Shown: piece after piece, positions 16,859 to 25,731 of the stretch | How the letters are laid out: each line of letters starts with the position of its first letter | How positions within the stretch are numbered: position 1 is the stretch's first letter | Origin: Luteolibacter luteus | GTDB lineage: Bacteria > Verrucomicrobiota > Verrucomicrobiia > Verrucomicrobiales > Akkermansiaceae | Direction of reading: 5' to 3' | NCBI RefSeq assembly: GCF_012913485.1 | Contig: NZ_CP051774.1 | Span: 5,084,001 to 5,148,000, forward strand | DNA: 64,000 nt | Notes under the pieces: generated by a model | The model's input: the letters and a program-made list of their open reading frames with translations, nothing else | What the model was told of the DNA's origin: nothing | The model's database searches: none | Program-made: the position numbers and the translations under genes

Positions 16859-17539
16859 TCAGGCGGTCCGGGTAGAGTGTCCCCGCAATCGCAAGAGGCA
16901 GCCCGAGGAAAGCAGGAGTCCGATTGCGAACACGCTTCCCGGCTCCGGAATCGGAGACACCTTGGCCACCAGAACGAGCCTCTCCCAGTCGTCGCTGAGA
17001 TTCAGATTCACGTTCTCTCCCGCGCGCCATCCGGCATTCACTTCGGTGGGGATTTCAACATCGCCCACCATGCTGGAAGTTCCCGAAGTATGCCAGCTTA
17101 GGCGGAGGTGATCGTTTTCCGGATCCGTGAAGACTCCCGTGGCATCCCCGGGTGACTGGTAGATCTTCGAACCCAATCCCGCAAAGCCCATGGAGAAGCT
17201 GTTATAGTACCACTCCGCACCATTCGTGGTGGTGGTTTCATCCACGTCCGTAAAGGTCGTGACATCCTTAAAGAGGGCCGCCGCCAGAAGCGTGAAGGTG
17301 GAGGATCCCACCGGACGGGCTGCGAACATCACGTAGTCATCCGCGTCGATTCCTGCGAACATCGTCGAGATCGACACGTTGCCGGAATAGGCACCTTGAT
17401 AGCTGATCGTCCAACCCCAGTCATCGAGCACGGTCGAGACGGAGACATTAGTCTGGACGCCGAGGGGAATTACGGTCGTCGCGGAGAGCGGCGACACCGA
17501 AGCCATTGCCATGGCCGAAGCAAATAGGAGCGCTTTCAT
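16859..17539 (-). CDS. PEP-CTERM sorted exported protein
   Basis: 226 residues from the ATG at 17539. Signal peptide MKALLFASAMAMASV with SPLSA. The body is Thr/Ser/Gly-rich, beta-type. The C-terminus is a PEP-CTERM signal: IPEPGSVFAIGLLL, a hydrophobic stretch, then Arg-rich RLRGHSTR. Such proteins are cleaved by an exosortase, which is not in this window. It is probably a surface or matrix protein. It ends 2 bp from the bidirectional-looking terminator. Confidence 0.85.
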   Translation of the reverse strand: MKALLFASAMAMASVSPLSATTVIPLGVQTNVSVSTVLDDWGWTISYQGAYSGNVSISTMFAGIDADDYVMFAARPVGSSTFTLLAAALFKDVTTFTDVDETTTTNGAEWYYNSFSMGFAGLGSKIYQSPGDATGVFTDPENDHLRLSWHTSGTSSMVGDVEIPTEVNAGWRAGENVNLNLSDDWERLVLVAKVSPIPEPGSVFAIGLLLSSGCLLRLRGHSTRTA

Positions 17540-17625
17540 CTGGGGGGGCAAGCAAGTCTCTTAGATCGACTTTTGGCTTGTGACACAAGGATATTCGGGA
17601 ACTAGGGGATGGGATAGTCGTCCAC

Positions 17626-17949
17626 TTAACACACCGGCACCCCAGCCAGTTGCTCTCGCCGCCTCCAAACTGTGACACCTAAGAGGCCGACGATTCCTGT
17701 CGCTAGAGAGATCCCCGCGAAATCGCTCGCGAGCACCTTCTTCCTCTTCATCTGTTGGTAATGATAGGTCACTCCGTCCTCCACGGCTCGTAGCAGGACC
17801 GCGTCAGCGGAAGCCCCCTTGTCCTTAGCCACCGAGCTTAAGCGATGAATCCCATCTTGGCTGGGAGCGAACTGCAGGTGCGAAGTCGCAAGAACCCAGA
17901 TTCCATTCAAGATGGAAACTGCCGAGAGAAAGAGGAACAGAAGCTTCAT
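17626..17949 (-). CDS. Small two-helix membrane protein, hypothetical
   Basis: 107 residues from the ATG at 17949. There is an N-terminal hydrophobic segment (MKLLFLFLSAVSILNGIWVL), a polar middle with YHYQQMKRKKV, and a second segment (FAGISLATGIVGLLGVTVW) followed by RRRE. The predicted topology places about 60 residues on one face of the membrane. GC is lower than in flanking genes. I recognise no family. Confidence 0.6.
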   Translation of the reverse strand: MKLLFLFLSAVSILNGIWVLATSHLQFAPSQDGIHRLSSVAKDKGASADAVLLRAVEDGVTYHYQQMKRKKVLASDFAGISLATGIVGLLGVTVWRRREQLAGVPVC

Positions 17950-18441
17950 ACCGTGACCGTCCTATACCACCCTTGACCTTTATCTTCACAAGCAATCGTC
18001 ATTCTCCACATAGGGGCGTGCAGTCTTTAGAGCAGTTGGAGGCTTTCTTTTCGCCCGACCCTCTCACCCTGCGCCCGTGAAACCCCGCCCGCTGCATTGC
18101 TCGATCATCTTTTTCCGGGATTCTCGCGATGAGTTCATCTGCTGGGCAGGTGGTATAGCACAGGGTCACTATCGCAGACGACGCTGGGAAGATGGTCGGC
18201 AGCATGAAGGCGATGGCAACGTCCGCTGTGGAAGAGTCCTTCGAAACCTTTGGAATATCCAAAGGTCCGGAGCGTACTGGAAACCGAAGTGAATGAGCTT
18301 TTGAGAGGTAACCCAAAGTGACCTAAAAGGGCTGCAATTCGGTGCTTTTCCGTGCTTTTCCGTGCCGTTCGGTGCGACTGAGGTTCCAGAGGGAAATGGG
18401 CTGGAAGCCTTGTAGAATAAGGGTAGAGCCCTGTTTCCAAG
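17950..18441. other. Gene-poor, lower-GC stretch upstream of tRNA-Arg
   Basis: No convincing coding frame. A 105-residue minus-strand frame (17999-18316) and a short plus-strand frame ending near 18294 could be remnants, but neither has a recognisable domain. The interval also holds the short GTGCTTTTCC tandem listed separately. Confidence 0.4.
18337..18376 (+). repeat. Short tandem of CGGTGCTTTTC-type units
   Basis: The sequence steps through CGGTGCTTTTC, CGTGCTTTTC, CGTGCCGTTC and GGTGC with a period near 10. A related TTCCGTG-type block lies at 44991-45021 upstream of proA. Function unknown. Confidence 0.5.
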
Positions 18442-18516
18442 TGGTAGTCCCGACAGGAATCGAACCTGTACCTACGGCTTCGGAGGCCATCGTCCTATCC
18501 ATTGGACTACGGGACC
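18442..18516 (-). tRNA. tRNA-Arg (anticodon CCG)
   Basis: Reading the minus strand, the acceptor GGTCCCG pairs with CGGGACT, then comes discriminator A and an encoded CCA. The D-arm is GTCC-loop-GGAC. The anticodon arm is ATGGC, loop CTCCGAA, GCCGT, giving anticodon CCG (codon CGG). The T-arm is ACAGG, TTCGATT, CCTGT. All four helices form; 75 nt including CCA. Confidence 0.96.
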
Positions 18517-18674
18517 ATTGATGGGCACCCGGACGGGCACCTTTCGCGGCGAGGCGGAAAGTAGCGGTTGGCCGTCCGGCTTGGCAAGGAGAACCGCTGG
18601 GAGGGGTAAAACGACCTCCTCCGCTCGCCGCCGGCGAGTCCTCTCGCGGCGATGCCAAGCCAAGCCGCGGGCCC

Positions 18675-18968
18675 TCAGTGCCGCTCGCGGGCTTGCATTT
18701 CGGCCTCTTCCTCGTGGGAGTGAATCTGGAGGCTGACATTCACCTCATCGCGCTCGGCGATGGACTTCAGGACTCCGCGGATAGCGGAGGCGCTGAAACC
18801 GTTGCGCCCGATCAGGAGTGCCACGTCGGATTGGCGGAGAACGAGCTTGAAGCGCAGCCGCTTCGGCCCGAGTTCGGTGACCTTCAACTGTGCTTCGGCC
18901 GGGAACTCGATGAACTGGACGGCGATATACTGGAGAAAATTCCGGATCTGATCGGTAACCAGCTGCAT
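18675..18968 (-). CDS. KH-domain RNA-binding protein (KhpA/YlqC-like)
   Basis: 97 residues from the ATG at 18968. The longer upstream frame would run into the divergent transporter gene and is not protein-like. It begins MQLVTDQIRNFLQYIAVQFI. The KH core has LRQSDVALLIGRNGFSASAIRGVLKSIAE, where GRNG is the GxxG loop that grips RNA. The tail is acidic, then basic (HSHEEEAEMQARERH). KhpA-type proteins are small RNA chaperones, often paired with KhpB; khpB is not here. The usual neighbours rpsP-rimM-trmD-rplS are also absent, although rplS lies alone at 38.3 kb. Confidence 0.85.
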   Translation of the reverse strand: MQLVTDQIRNFLQYIAVQFIEFPAEAQLKVTELGPKRLRFKLVLRQSDVALLIGRNGFSASAIRGVLKSIAERDEVNVSLQIHSHEEEAEMQARERH

Positions 18969-19107
18969 GCCTTCATGATGCCGCGATTGGTCCGGAGAGC
19001 AAGTCGCGACGGAAGAGATTGGTGGAGATGTTGCGAAATAGGTCTCTCGTTTCGGCGAATCCCTAGCTTGGGAATTCGGCTTTTCCCTTGGCGGCCTTGC
19101 CCCCAGC

Positions 19108-20058
19108 GTGACTCGCGTGAGCGAGAGCGAGGGAGAGCACCGCTGGACCAAGGTTTTGCCGCCGGTGCTCGTCTGCGCATTGCTGTGGGGCAGCGCTTTC
19201 CCCGGGATCAAGGCGGTCTATCAGATTTGGGCCTCCAGCGGGATCGAGGCCGGAGCTTCCGAGTGCTGGTGGTTCGCGGGCGTGCGCTTCACCTTGGCTG
19301 GGCTTATGTTGCTTGCGGTCGCCAAGCGGCCTTTCGCGGAGTTCAGAGCGACGCCGAAGCTGGCGCTGTTAGGCTTCACGGCGACCCAGGCATTCGGCCA
19401 ATACCTGCTCTTCTATCTGGCGATTTCGATCGCGAGTGGAAGCTTGGCGGGCTTGCTCTCCTCAGCGGGAAGTTTCTGGTGGATGCTGCTCGGGCCGCTG
19501 GTGGCGGGCGTCGCGTGGCCGACCCGTTGGCAGTGGTCGGCGATTGCGGTAGGCGGCCTTGGAGTCGCGCTGGCTGCCGGTACCGCGCCGCATGCGGCAG
19601 GGGCTGGCAATCCTTGGCTGGGGACCCTGCTTTTGTTAGGCTCCACCGGCCTTGGTACCTTGGGTTTGGTCCAGTTCGCGGCCCTGCGGAAAACCATTGG
19701 GGCACGGGCGGCCACGGGCTTTTCCCTCTTTGGCGGCGGACTGGGCTTGTTGCTGGTCGGGGCGCGGGCCTTTCCTGAGGCAGCCCGGCTCATGCCTCCT
19801 CATGCCATCGGCCTTACTTTGTGGCTGGCCTTTGTTTCTGCGGCCGCCTTCGGCTTGTGGAACCATTTGTCCACGCTGCACCCCATGCCTCTGCTTGCTG
19901 GCAACCGTTTCCTCATCCCGCTTTGCGCCACCATGGAGTCGATGCTCTTTCTCGGTGAGCGGCCCGGCTGGGGATTTGCTTGTGGCGCGGCTCTGATTCT
20001 CGGTTCGCTGGTGGCGCTTCAGCGCGGGTCCACGCTTGGCGGGAAAGCAGGCGGGTGA
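19108..20058 (+). CDS. DMT-superfamily (EamA-type) transporter
   Basis: 316 residues from a GTG at 19108. About ten membrane helices in two repeats of five, starting with VLPPVLVCALLWGSAFPGIKAVY, the typical WGSxF entry of EamA domains, and a second copy beginning near PWLGTLLLLGSTGLG. The C-terminal helix is followed by LQRGSTL. It exports or imports a small metabolite, likely an amino acid or derivative. The cysteine-synthase-like gene begins 5 bp after the stop, so the two are probably co-transcribed and the substrate may be related to its product. Confidence 0.88.
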   Translation: MTRVSESEGEHRWTKVLPPVLVCALLWGSAFPGIKAVYQIWASSGIEAGASECWWFAGVRFTLAGLMLLAVAKRPFAEFRATPKLALLGFTATQAFGQYLLFYLAISIASGSLAGLLSSAGSFWWMLLGPLVAGVAWPTRWQWSAIAVGGLGVALAAGTAPHAAGAGNPWLGTLLLLGSTGLGTLGLVQFAALRKTIGARAATGFSLFGGGLGLLLVGARAFPEAARLMPPHAIGLTLWLAFVSAAAFGLWNHLSTLHPMPLLAGNRFLIPLCATMESMLFLGERPGWGFACGAALILGSLVALQRGSTLGGKAGG

Positions 20059-20062
20059 TTGG

Positions 20063-21052
20063 ATGAGAGCCATGGCACCCCATGTCCTCGCTGCGCCCCG
20101 CGCCGTCGCCCTCGGCGGTCGCTTCATCCGTCAGATCCCGCCGACTCCGCTGGTGCCGGTGACCTTGGATGAGGAGCTCGGTCCGGTGTGGTGCAAGCTG
20201 GAATTCATGAATCCCAGCGGCTCCACGAAGGACCGCATCGCCCGGCACATCCTGGAAAAGGCATGGCGCCGCGGCGACCTGCGGGAGGGCGATACGGTCG
20301 TGGAGGCTTCGAGCGGCTCCACCAGCATCGCGCTCGCGCTGGCCTGCGCGCAAATGGGGCTGAAATTCGTCGCCTTCATCCCGTCCAGCGCCACCAACGA
20401 ACGCGGCTTGATGATCCGCGCTTACGGCGGGGAAGTGCAGCGCGTGGAAGGCGGCATGCGGAAGGTGTTGGAAGCGGCGGCTGAAGCGGCCCTGCTCAAT
20501 GGCTGGTTCGCCGCTCGGCAATTCGAGAATCCCGACAATGCCGAGGCGCACCGCATGTTCACCGGTCCCGAGATCCTTTCCCAGATGGAGTGCGGCTGCG
20601 TCGATGCCGTGGTCAGCGGTGTCGGAACCGGTGGTACCCTGCGGGGCCTGTGGGAAGCCTTTGACGATGCTGGCTGTGGATCCCGCGCTTATGCTGCCAT
20701 CCCGCGCGAGGGCAGGGCTTATGGCGACAATGCCGAGTCTTGCAGTCTCGCCTTCAGCAAGGAAGTCCCCGGCGTGGCGGAGTGCCTTTCCGCGCTCTAC
20801 CAGGAGTGGAAAGACGGTCCCCGGGGCGGCGTGATCGAGGAAATCGCCGCGCGCGAAGACGTCTGCCTAGACCTCACCCGGAAGCTCTGGGCAATGGGGT
20901 ATCCCGTCGGTCCCAGCTCCGGGCTCAATTACGCCGCCTCGCTGGAAGTGAAACGCCGCCTCGGCGTGGATGCGCGGGTGGTGACCGTATTTCCCGACCG
21001 TATGGAGCGTTACTTTTCCCACCGCGTCTTCGAAGATCTGCGGGCTGAGTGA
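20063..21052 (+). CDS. PLP-dependent cysteine synthase/cystathionine beta-synthase family enzyme
   Basis: 329 residues from the ATG at 20063, with GCAGGCGGG upstream. PLP lysine in LEFMNPSGSTKDRIARHIL, substrate loop EASSGSTSIALALACAQMG (the SSGNT motif with Ser for Asn), phosphate loop VSGVGTGGTLRG, and VGPSSGLNYAA near the pyridine ring. This places it in the fold-type II O-acetylserine sulfhydrylase family. The Asn-to-Ser change and the long tail suggest a non-canonical substrate. The gene neighbour is an EamA exporter. Confidence 0.85.
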   Translation: MRAMAPHVLAAPRAVALGGRFIRQIPPTPLVPVTLDEELGPVWCKLEFMNPSGSTKDRIARHILEKAWRRGDLREGDTVVEASSGSTSIALALACAQMGLKFVAFIPSSATNERGLMIRAYGGEVQRVEGGMRKVLEAAAEAALLNGWFAARQFENPDNAEAHRMFTGPEILSQMECGCVDAVVSGVGTGGTLRGLWEAFDDAGCGSRAYAAIPREGRAYGDNAESCSLAFSKEVPGVAECLSALYQEWKDGPRGGVIEEIAAREDVCLDLTRKLWAMGYPVGPSSGLNYAASLEVKRRLGVDARVVTVFPDRMERYFSHRVFEDLRAE

Positions 21053-21141
21053 CCTGGCCCCGCTTTTCCCTTTGACCCGGGCCCGATCCGCGCTGGATTG
21101 CTGCGCGCGACCGTCATCCATTTCCTCGCGACTCCAGAGCC

Positions 21142-21945
21142 ATGTTCAAGCCCTCCGTCATCCGCGCGCTGCTGACCCGCTACGTGCTGCTCTACGCGAA
21201 GAACCCGATGCGGGCCTTCGAACTCTTCTTCTGGCCGCTGGTGCAGCTGTTGGTTTGGGGATTCGTCACTATGTTCCTGCAGCAGCAGGGCGGGGGAGGA
21301 AAGTTCCCGCAGTACATCACCTTCCTCATCGGCGGGATCATCCTGTGGGATTCGTTGTTCCGCGCCCAGCAGGGGGTTTCCATCTCTTTCTTGGAAGACG
21401 TTTGGACGAGAAACCTGCTGAATATTTTCGCCGCTCCCGTGCGGATGACGGATTATATCGCGGCCACCTTCGGGGTTGGCCTGTTGCGTGTCGGGATCAC
21501 CGCCATCGTTCTCGTGATCGTTGCGGCGGCGGCTTATTCCTTCAATCTCTTCCAGTTCCAGTGGGGTCTCATTGCCTACTATGCGAACCTGATGATCTTC
21601 GGTTGGGCACTCGGGATTCTCTCGATCGCGCTGATTCTTCGCTGGGGCCATGGGGCGGAGTCCTTGGCATGGGCGCTGCCCTTCATGATTCAGCCCTTCG
21701 CCTGTGTCTTCTACCCGGTGTCCACGCTGCCGCAGTGGATGCAGGCAATCGCCGCGGTTTTCCCGCCCGCCCACGTCTTTGAGGGGATGCGTGGCGCGAT
21801 CCTGCATGGCGGTTTCGACTTCAAGCAATTCCTAGCCGCGCTGGGTCTGAATGTCATCTATCTCGCCGCCGCCGGTTGGACTTTCTCTGCCGTGCTGAAG
21901 ACCGCCCGCGACAAGGGTCTGCTGGTGAAGACCTCCTCGACCTGA
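21142..21945 (+). CDS. ABC-2 type transporter permease without adjacent ATPase
   Basis: 267 residues and about six membrane helices: FELFFWPLVQLLVWGFVTMFL, YITFLIGGIILWDSLFRAQQG, VGLLRVGITAIVLVIVAAAA, IAYYANLMIFGWALGILSIA, LPFMIQPFACVFYPVSTLP and FLAALGLNVIYLAAAGWTF. YPVSTLPQWMQ and FEGMRG are typical of ABC-2 permeases (multidrug, polysaccharide or lipid exporters). No ATP-binding gene is adjacent, so its partner must be elsewhere. Confidence 0.88.
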   Translation: MFKPSVIRALLTRYVLLYAKNPMRAFELFFWPLVQLLVWGFVTMFLQQQGGGGKFPQYITFLIGGIILWDSLFRAQQGVSISFLEDVWTRNLLNIFAAPVRMTDYIAATFGVGLLRVGITAIVLVIVAAAAYSFNLFQFQWGLIAYYANLMIFGWALGILSIALILRWGHGAESLAWALPFMIQPFACVFYPVSTLPQWMQAIAAVFPPAHVFEGMRGAILHGGFDFKQFLAALGLNVIYLAAAGWTFSAVLKTARDKGLLVKTSST

Positions 21946-22039
21946 GTTCTTTCCGATTCCTCTCCATTTGTAGAGAAATCGGGAATGGCGCATCCCGGAG
22001 TTGGGATATAGGCCGGATCAGGTGAAAAAGGAGGGAGAC

Positions 22040-25000
22040 GTGGAGGATTCGATCGCAAGACAGGCATGCCTACGGCGGAGCCCGAGGTACTGGCCGGCGC
22101 TCGTCTTGTGCCTATCCGTGATTCTTTGTTCCTTTGCCTCAGGCGGGTCCGTCTCGTTGCAGGATCTGTGGAAACGCTCGATCGAGGAAGGTAGCTCCGC
22201 CGAAACGATCCAAGTGACCGGCAAGGTCCTTGCGACTGATCCCACGGGTGGACGATTGGTGATCGCGGATGAGTCCGGGCCGGTCATCCTTGCACTCCAG
22301 TTGCCTCCCGAAGCTTGGGAGCTGGTCGGATCAGGGAAGATCCTCCAGCTCGACTTTCCGCCCGGCCGCTTCGAACGCCGCGGTGCCGTGATCGATTGCG
22401 GCGGCGGCTACTTGATCGAGATCGATGGTCGCCACCCGCCGGTGCAGCGTCGCGCTTCGGTTTTCCTTTCCAAAGGGAAACATCCGCTGCGCCTTGAGTG
22501 GTTCAATGGTCAGGCCCAGTCCACCCTTCAGCTGGGTTGCGAGGGCCCTGGTGGCAATCATCCTTCGATCCCCGAAACATGGCTCTCCCATGAGGAGGGG
22601 CCGGGTCTTCACTACGAGCGTTTCCTCGTGAATGAGATCTCGTCGCTCGACGAAATTCCTATGGCTGGCAGCGGAACCAATGCGGGTACCGTACAGGGAA
22701 TCGATGCCGCCATCGCTGGCGATCTCGCGAATGTCGCGTTGCGCTTCACCGGGCAGATCGAGGTGCCGGAAGATGGCATCTATCAATTTCATCTTACCAG
22801 TGATGACGGAGCCCGCTTGAAGATCGGCGGTCTGCGGCCGGGATGGAAGCTTCTCGACGATGATCAAAAAGTCTCTGAAGCTTCATGGCAGAGCATCGAG
22901 AGCAACGTCACCTATGCCGCCCTTGAAGGCCCGCATCTGCGCCTTGAAGTGGCGACAGACCAGAAGCGGTTCGAGCTTCTCGTGCTGAACCCAGCCGGGC
23001 TGGACGCTCGCGAACTGGTAGGCAAGCGCATCACCGCATCAGGCGTAGCTCACGAGGGCGGCATCTGCGTGCTCGGATCCGCAGAGCTTCATTTCGTGAC
23101 CGGCGGCAACAAGCCCGCGGCTCAGTTCACGCTAGCTGCACAGATACGCGAGCTGCGGCCCGAGGAAGCGGCGCGTGCTCAGCCGGCGGTGCTGCAAGGC
23201 GTGGTCACGATGGTGAACTACCGCTCGATGGTGCTGCAGGATGAAAGCGGAGGTATCTTCGTGCTCGCGGAGATGAATCCACCGGACCCACTGCCGGAGC
23301 CGGGCGAATGGTGGCGTGTGGAAGGACATACTGCGTCCGGGGATTTCGCGCCTCTGATCATCGCGGAGAAGTGCAGCTTTCTGCGCTCCGGTGCCTTGCC
23401 TGCCCCGAGCCGGCCGAGTTGGGATGAAATCCTGAGCGGCAGCCTGGATGCCCAGCAGGTGGAGATCGAAGCGGTGGTCACCGCCGTGAGCCCGGACCGC
23501 ACCGAGTTGCTTACGAGTGATGGTACCGCGGTGGTGCGCTCGGATGAATTCTATCCACTGCCTGCAGAGCTGCGTAGTCCCGGTGCGGTGGAGCTGTTAG
23601 GTGCGCGCGTGAAGCTCCGCGGCGTCTTCGCCACCGGCTGGAATCCTCAGCTTGGCCGCCGCACGCCGGGTGTTTTTTCTCTGGGAAATGCCAGCCTTTC
23701 CGTCGAGGAACTCGCGCCGAAGGATCCTGCAGAGGTGCCATTGGTGACGATCAAGGACCTGTGGAGTTTTGCCTCGAAGTCCACCACTCTGAATCGTGTC
23801 CGCCTTCGTGGTCAGATGATGTCGCGGGATACCGGAACCCTGCTGGTTTCCGATGGCACCCATGGCCTCCGTCTTGCGAGCACATCGCCACAAGGCTGCA
23901 TCCCCGGGGATGAAGTGGAAGTCACCGGCTTCCCGCGCATGGGTCCGATTTCGCCGCTGCTGGCTCATCCGGTAGTGCGGGTGCTCTCCCATGAGAAGCT
24001 GCCGGAGCCTCTGGTGCGGGATGTCTCGACACTCCCCGATCTCTCGCTCGATAGCCGCTTGGTTCGCGTGGAGGGTCGCGTCATCAGCGATACGATCCAA
24101 GGCGGCGAACGCCGGGTGGAAATGGAATCGGGCATGCTGCGATTTGCCGCGGTGAGCGTGGAGGCTTCCAATATCCGCGAGCCCTTGCTTGCTGATTCCC
24201 GCGTTCGGGTCGACGGGGTTTATTCGGTGCTCGCTTCGGAGACCCCGGCAGCAGGCCCGGGTCGCTTCGAGATCCAGATTTCCAGCGATCAAGCCTTGCA
24301 AGTCATCTCCCGGCCACCGTGGTGGAGCACTCGTCGGCTCCTCATGCTCGTCGCCTTCCTTTTTGGCGGACTCGCATTGGTCATGGGGTGGGTGGTGGTG
24401 CTGCAACGCATGGTGGCCCGACGCTCCTCGCAGCTCGTTGCGGAAATCGCGAAAAAGGAACACGCGGAAACCGAGCGCGCTCTCGAACAGGAGCGTGCCC
24501 GCGTGGCGCGCGACCTCCACGACGAGCTGGGCGCCGGACTAACAGAAATCGGGCTCCTCGGTTCTCTTATGGGAAATCCTGCGATTCCAGAGACCGCGAA
24601 GTCGGGCTACCTGGGCACCCTTGGCGATGTGTCGCGATCGCTTGTCTCCTCTCTCGATGCCATCGTGTGGGCCATCAATCCGGAGTACGACACGGTGGAT
24701 GACCTGGCCGGTTACCTCTGGCTCCAGGCGCAGCGTCTCCTAAATCCCGCAGGGATCGAGTGCAGTCCGATGAAGCCGGTTGAAATCCCCAGCCGCAGCC
24801 TGGGCTCGAGTTCCCGGCATGCGCTGTTGCTCGCCTTCAAGGAGGTGCTGAACAACGTCATCAAGCATTCCAAGGCAACCCGCGTTGACCTCGGGATCCA
24901 CGTGGAGAACGAAAACATGATCCTCAGCATCGCCGACAACGGTAGCGGCATTCCCGCGGATGAGGTGCCACTTGGCAGCCAGGGGATCGCCGGGATGCAC

Positions 25001-25096
25001 GAGCGCATGCGCGACCATGGGGGCTCGTGCGAAATCCTTGCGAGACCGGCAGGTGGCACGATCGTAAACCTTACACTTCCGCTCAGATCTTCATGA
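22040..25096 (+). CDS. Large membrane sensor histidine kinase (OB-like/PA14-like modules, HisKA_3)
   Basis: 1018 residues from the GTG at 22040, chosen for its AAGGAGGG ribosome-binding site 4 bases upstream. A signal or anchor (WPALVLCLSVILCSFASG) leads into about 725 extracytoplasmic residues. These contain several OB-fold-like units (GKVLATDPTGGRLVIADESG; GVVTMVNYRSMVLQDESGG; AVVTAVSPDRTELLTSDG; GQMMSRDTGTLLVSDG) and a PA14-like unit near 190-320 (EDGIYQFHLTSDDGARLKIGG). A membrane helix at about 765-790 precedes HisKA_3 with His827 in VARDLHDELGAGLTEIG and a HATPase (FKEVLNNVIKHSKA, DNGSGIP, GIAGMHERM). It is coupled by ATGA overlap to its NarL-type regulator. PA14 suggests carbohydrate sensing, which is inference. 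Confidence 0.9.
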   Translation: MEDSIARQACLRRSPRYWPALVLCLSVILCSFASGGSVSLQDLWKRSIEEGSSAETIQVTGKVLATDPTGGRLVIADESGPVILALQLPPEAWELVGSGKILQLDFPPGRFERRGAVIDCGGGYLIEIDGRHPPVQRRASVFLSKGKHPLRLEWFNGQAQSTLQLGCEGPGGNHPSIPETWLSHEEGPGLHYERFLVNEISSLDEIPMAGSGTNAGTVQGIDAAIAGDLANVALRFTGQIEVPEDGIYQFHLTSDDGARLKIGGLRPGWKLLDDDQKVSEASWQSIESNVTYAALEGPHLRLEVATDQKRFELLVLNPAGLDARELVGKRITASGVAHEGGICVLGSAELHFVTGGNKPAAQFTLAAQIRELRPEEAARAQPAVLQGVVTMVNYRSMVLQDESGGIFVLAEMNPPDPLPEPGEWWRVEGHTASGDFAPLIIAEKCSFLRSGALPAPSRPSWDEILSGSLDAQQVEIEAVVTAVSPDRTELLTSDGTAVVRSDEFYPLPAELRSPGAVELLGARVKLRGVFATGWNPQLGRRTPGVFSLGNASLSVEELAPKDPAEVPLVTIKDLWSFASKSTTLNRVRLRGQMMSRDTGTLLVSDGTHGLRLASTSPQGCIPGDEVEVTGFPRMGPISPLLAHPVVRVLSHEKLPEPLVRDVSTLPDLSLDSRLVRVEGRVISDTIQGGERRVEMESGMLRFAAVSVEASNIREPLLADSRVRVDGVYSVLASETPAAGPGRFEIQISSDQALQVISRPPWWSTRRLLMLVAFLFGGLALVMGWVVVLQRMVARRSSQLVAEIAKKEHAETERALEQERARVARDLHDELGAGLTEIGLLGSLMGNPAIPETAKSGYLGTLGDVSRSLVSSLDAIVWAINPEYDTVDDLAGYLWLQAQRLLNPAGIECSPMKPVEIPSRSLGSSSRHALLLAFKEVLNNVIKHSKATRVDLGIHVENENMILSIADNGSGIPADEVPLGSQGIAGMHERMRDHGGSCEILARPAGGTIVNLTLPLRSS

Positions 25097-25731
25097 AGGA
25101 ACCCAAGACTCCGGTGGCCGTGGTGGAGGACAGCCAGACCACCCGCGACGCGCTGAAAACGATTATCGACCTCGAGCCCGATCTCGAGTGCGTGGTCACC
25201 TGCTCCACTGGCGAGGAAGCGCTGAAGATCCTGCCGCGGATCTCTCCTGCTCTGGTCCTGATGGACATCCAGCTTCCCGGTATTTCCGGGATCGAATGCG
25301 TGAAGCGCCTCCGTGAGGCTCTGCCGGACGTGCTTATCGTCATGGTTACCGTGTATGAAGACCCCATTCGCATCTTCAGCGCCCTGCGTGCCGGTGCGAA
25401 TGGCTATCTGCTCAAGCGATCCACGCCGGAGGAAATGATCAATGCCATTCGCGAAGTGCGGCGGGGCGGGGGAGCGATGAGTGGCGGCGTGGCGATGAAG
25501 GTCATCCAGTACTTTAGCGAGCAAGAGCAGCAAAACCAGGAGCTGGATTCCCTGACGCGCCGCGAATCGGAGGTTCTCGAACTCCTTTCGAGCGGACTCG
25601 GAAACAAGGACATCGCGTCCCGGCTCGGCGTTTCGGTGGATGCCGTGCGTTGGCATCTGCGCGCGATCTACACGAAGCTGCACGTGCACAATCGCACCGA
25701 AGCAGCGATGAAGTTCAGGGGGCTTCAGTGA
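25093..25731 (+). CDS. NarL/LuxR-family response regulator
   Basis: 212 residues; its ATG overlaps the kinase stop by 4 bases. The receiver has AVVEDSQTTRDALKTI, phospho-acceptor Asp58 in LVLMDIQLPGISGIECVKRLR, Thr in VMVTVYED, and Lys in YLLKRSTPEEMINAI. The LuxR helix-turn-helix is LTRRESEVLELLSSGLGNKDIASRLGVSVDAVRWHLRAIYTKL. Phosphorylation by the upstream kinase should license DNA binding. Targets are unknown. The secreted protein genes at 26.4-30.6 kb are the nearest candidates. Confidence 0.95.
   Translation: MKEPKTPVAVVEDSQTTRDALKTIIDLEPDLECVVTCSTGEEALKILPRISPALVLMDIQLPGISGIECVKRLREALPDVLIVMVTVYEDPIRIFSALRAGANGYLLKRSTPEEMINAIREVRRGGGAMSGGVAMKVIQYFSEQEQQNQELDSLTRRESEVLELLSSGLGNKDIASRLGVSVDAVRWHLRAIYTKLHVHNRTEAAMKFRGLQ

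Noticed and set aside
17999-18316. 105-residue minus-strand frame upstream of tRNA-Arg
   Set aside because: No recognisable fold, no ribosome-binding site, and composition is ambiguous. It could be a remnant, but I cannot support it.
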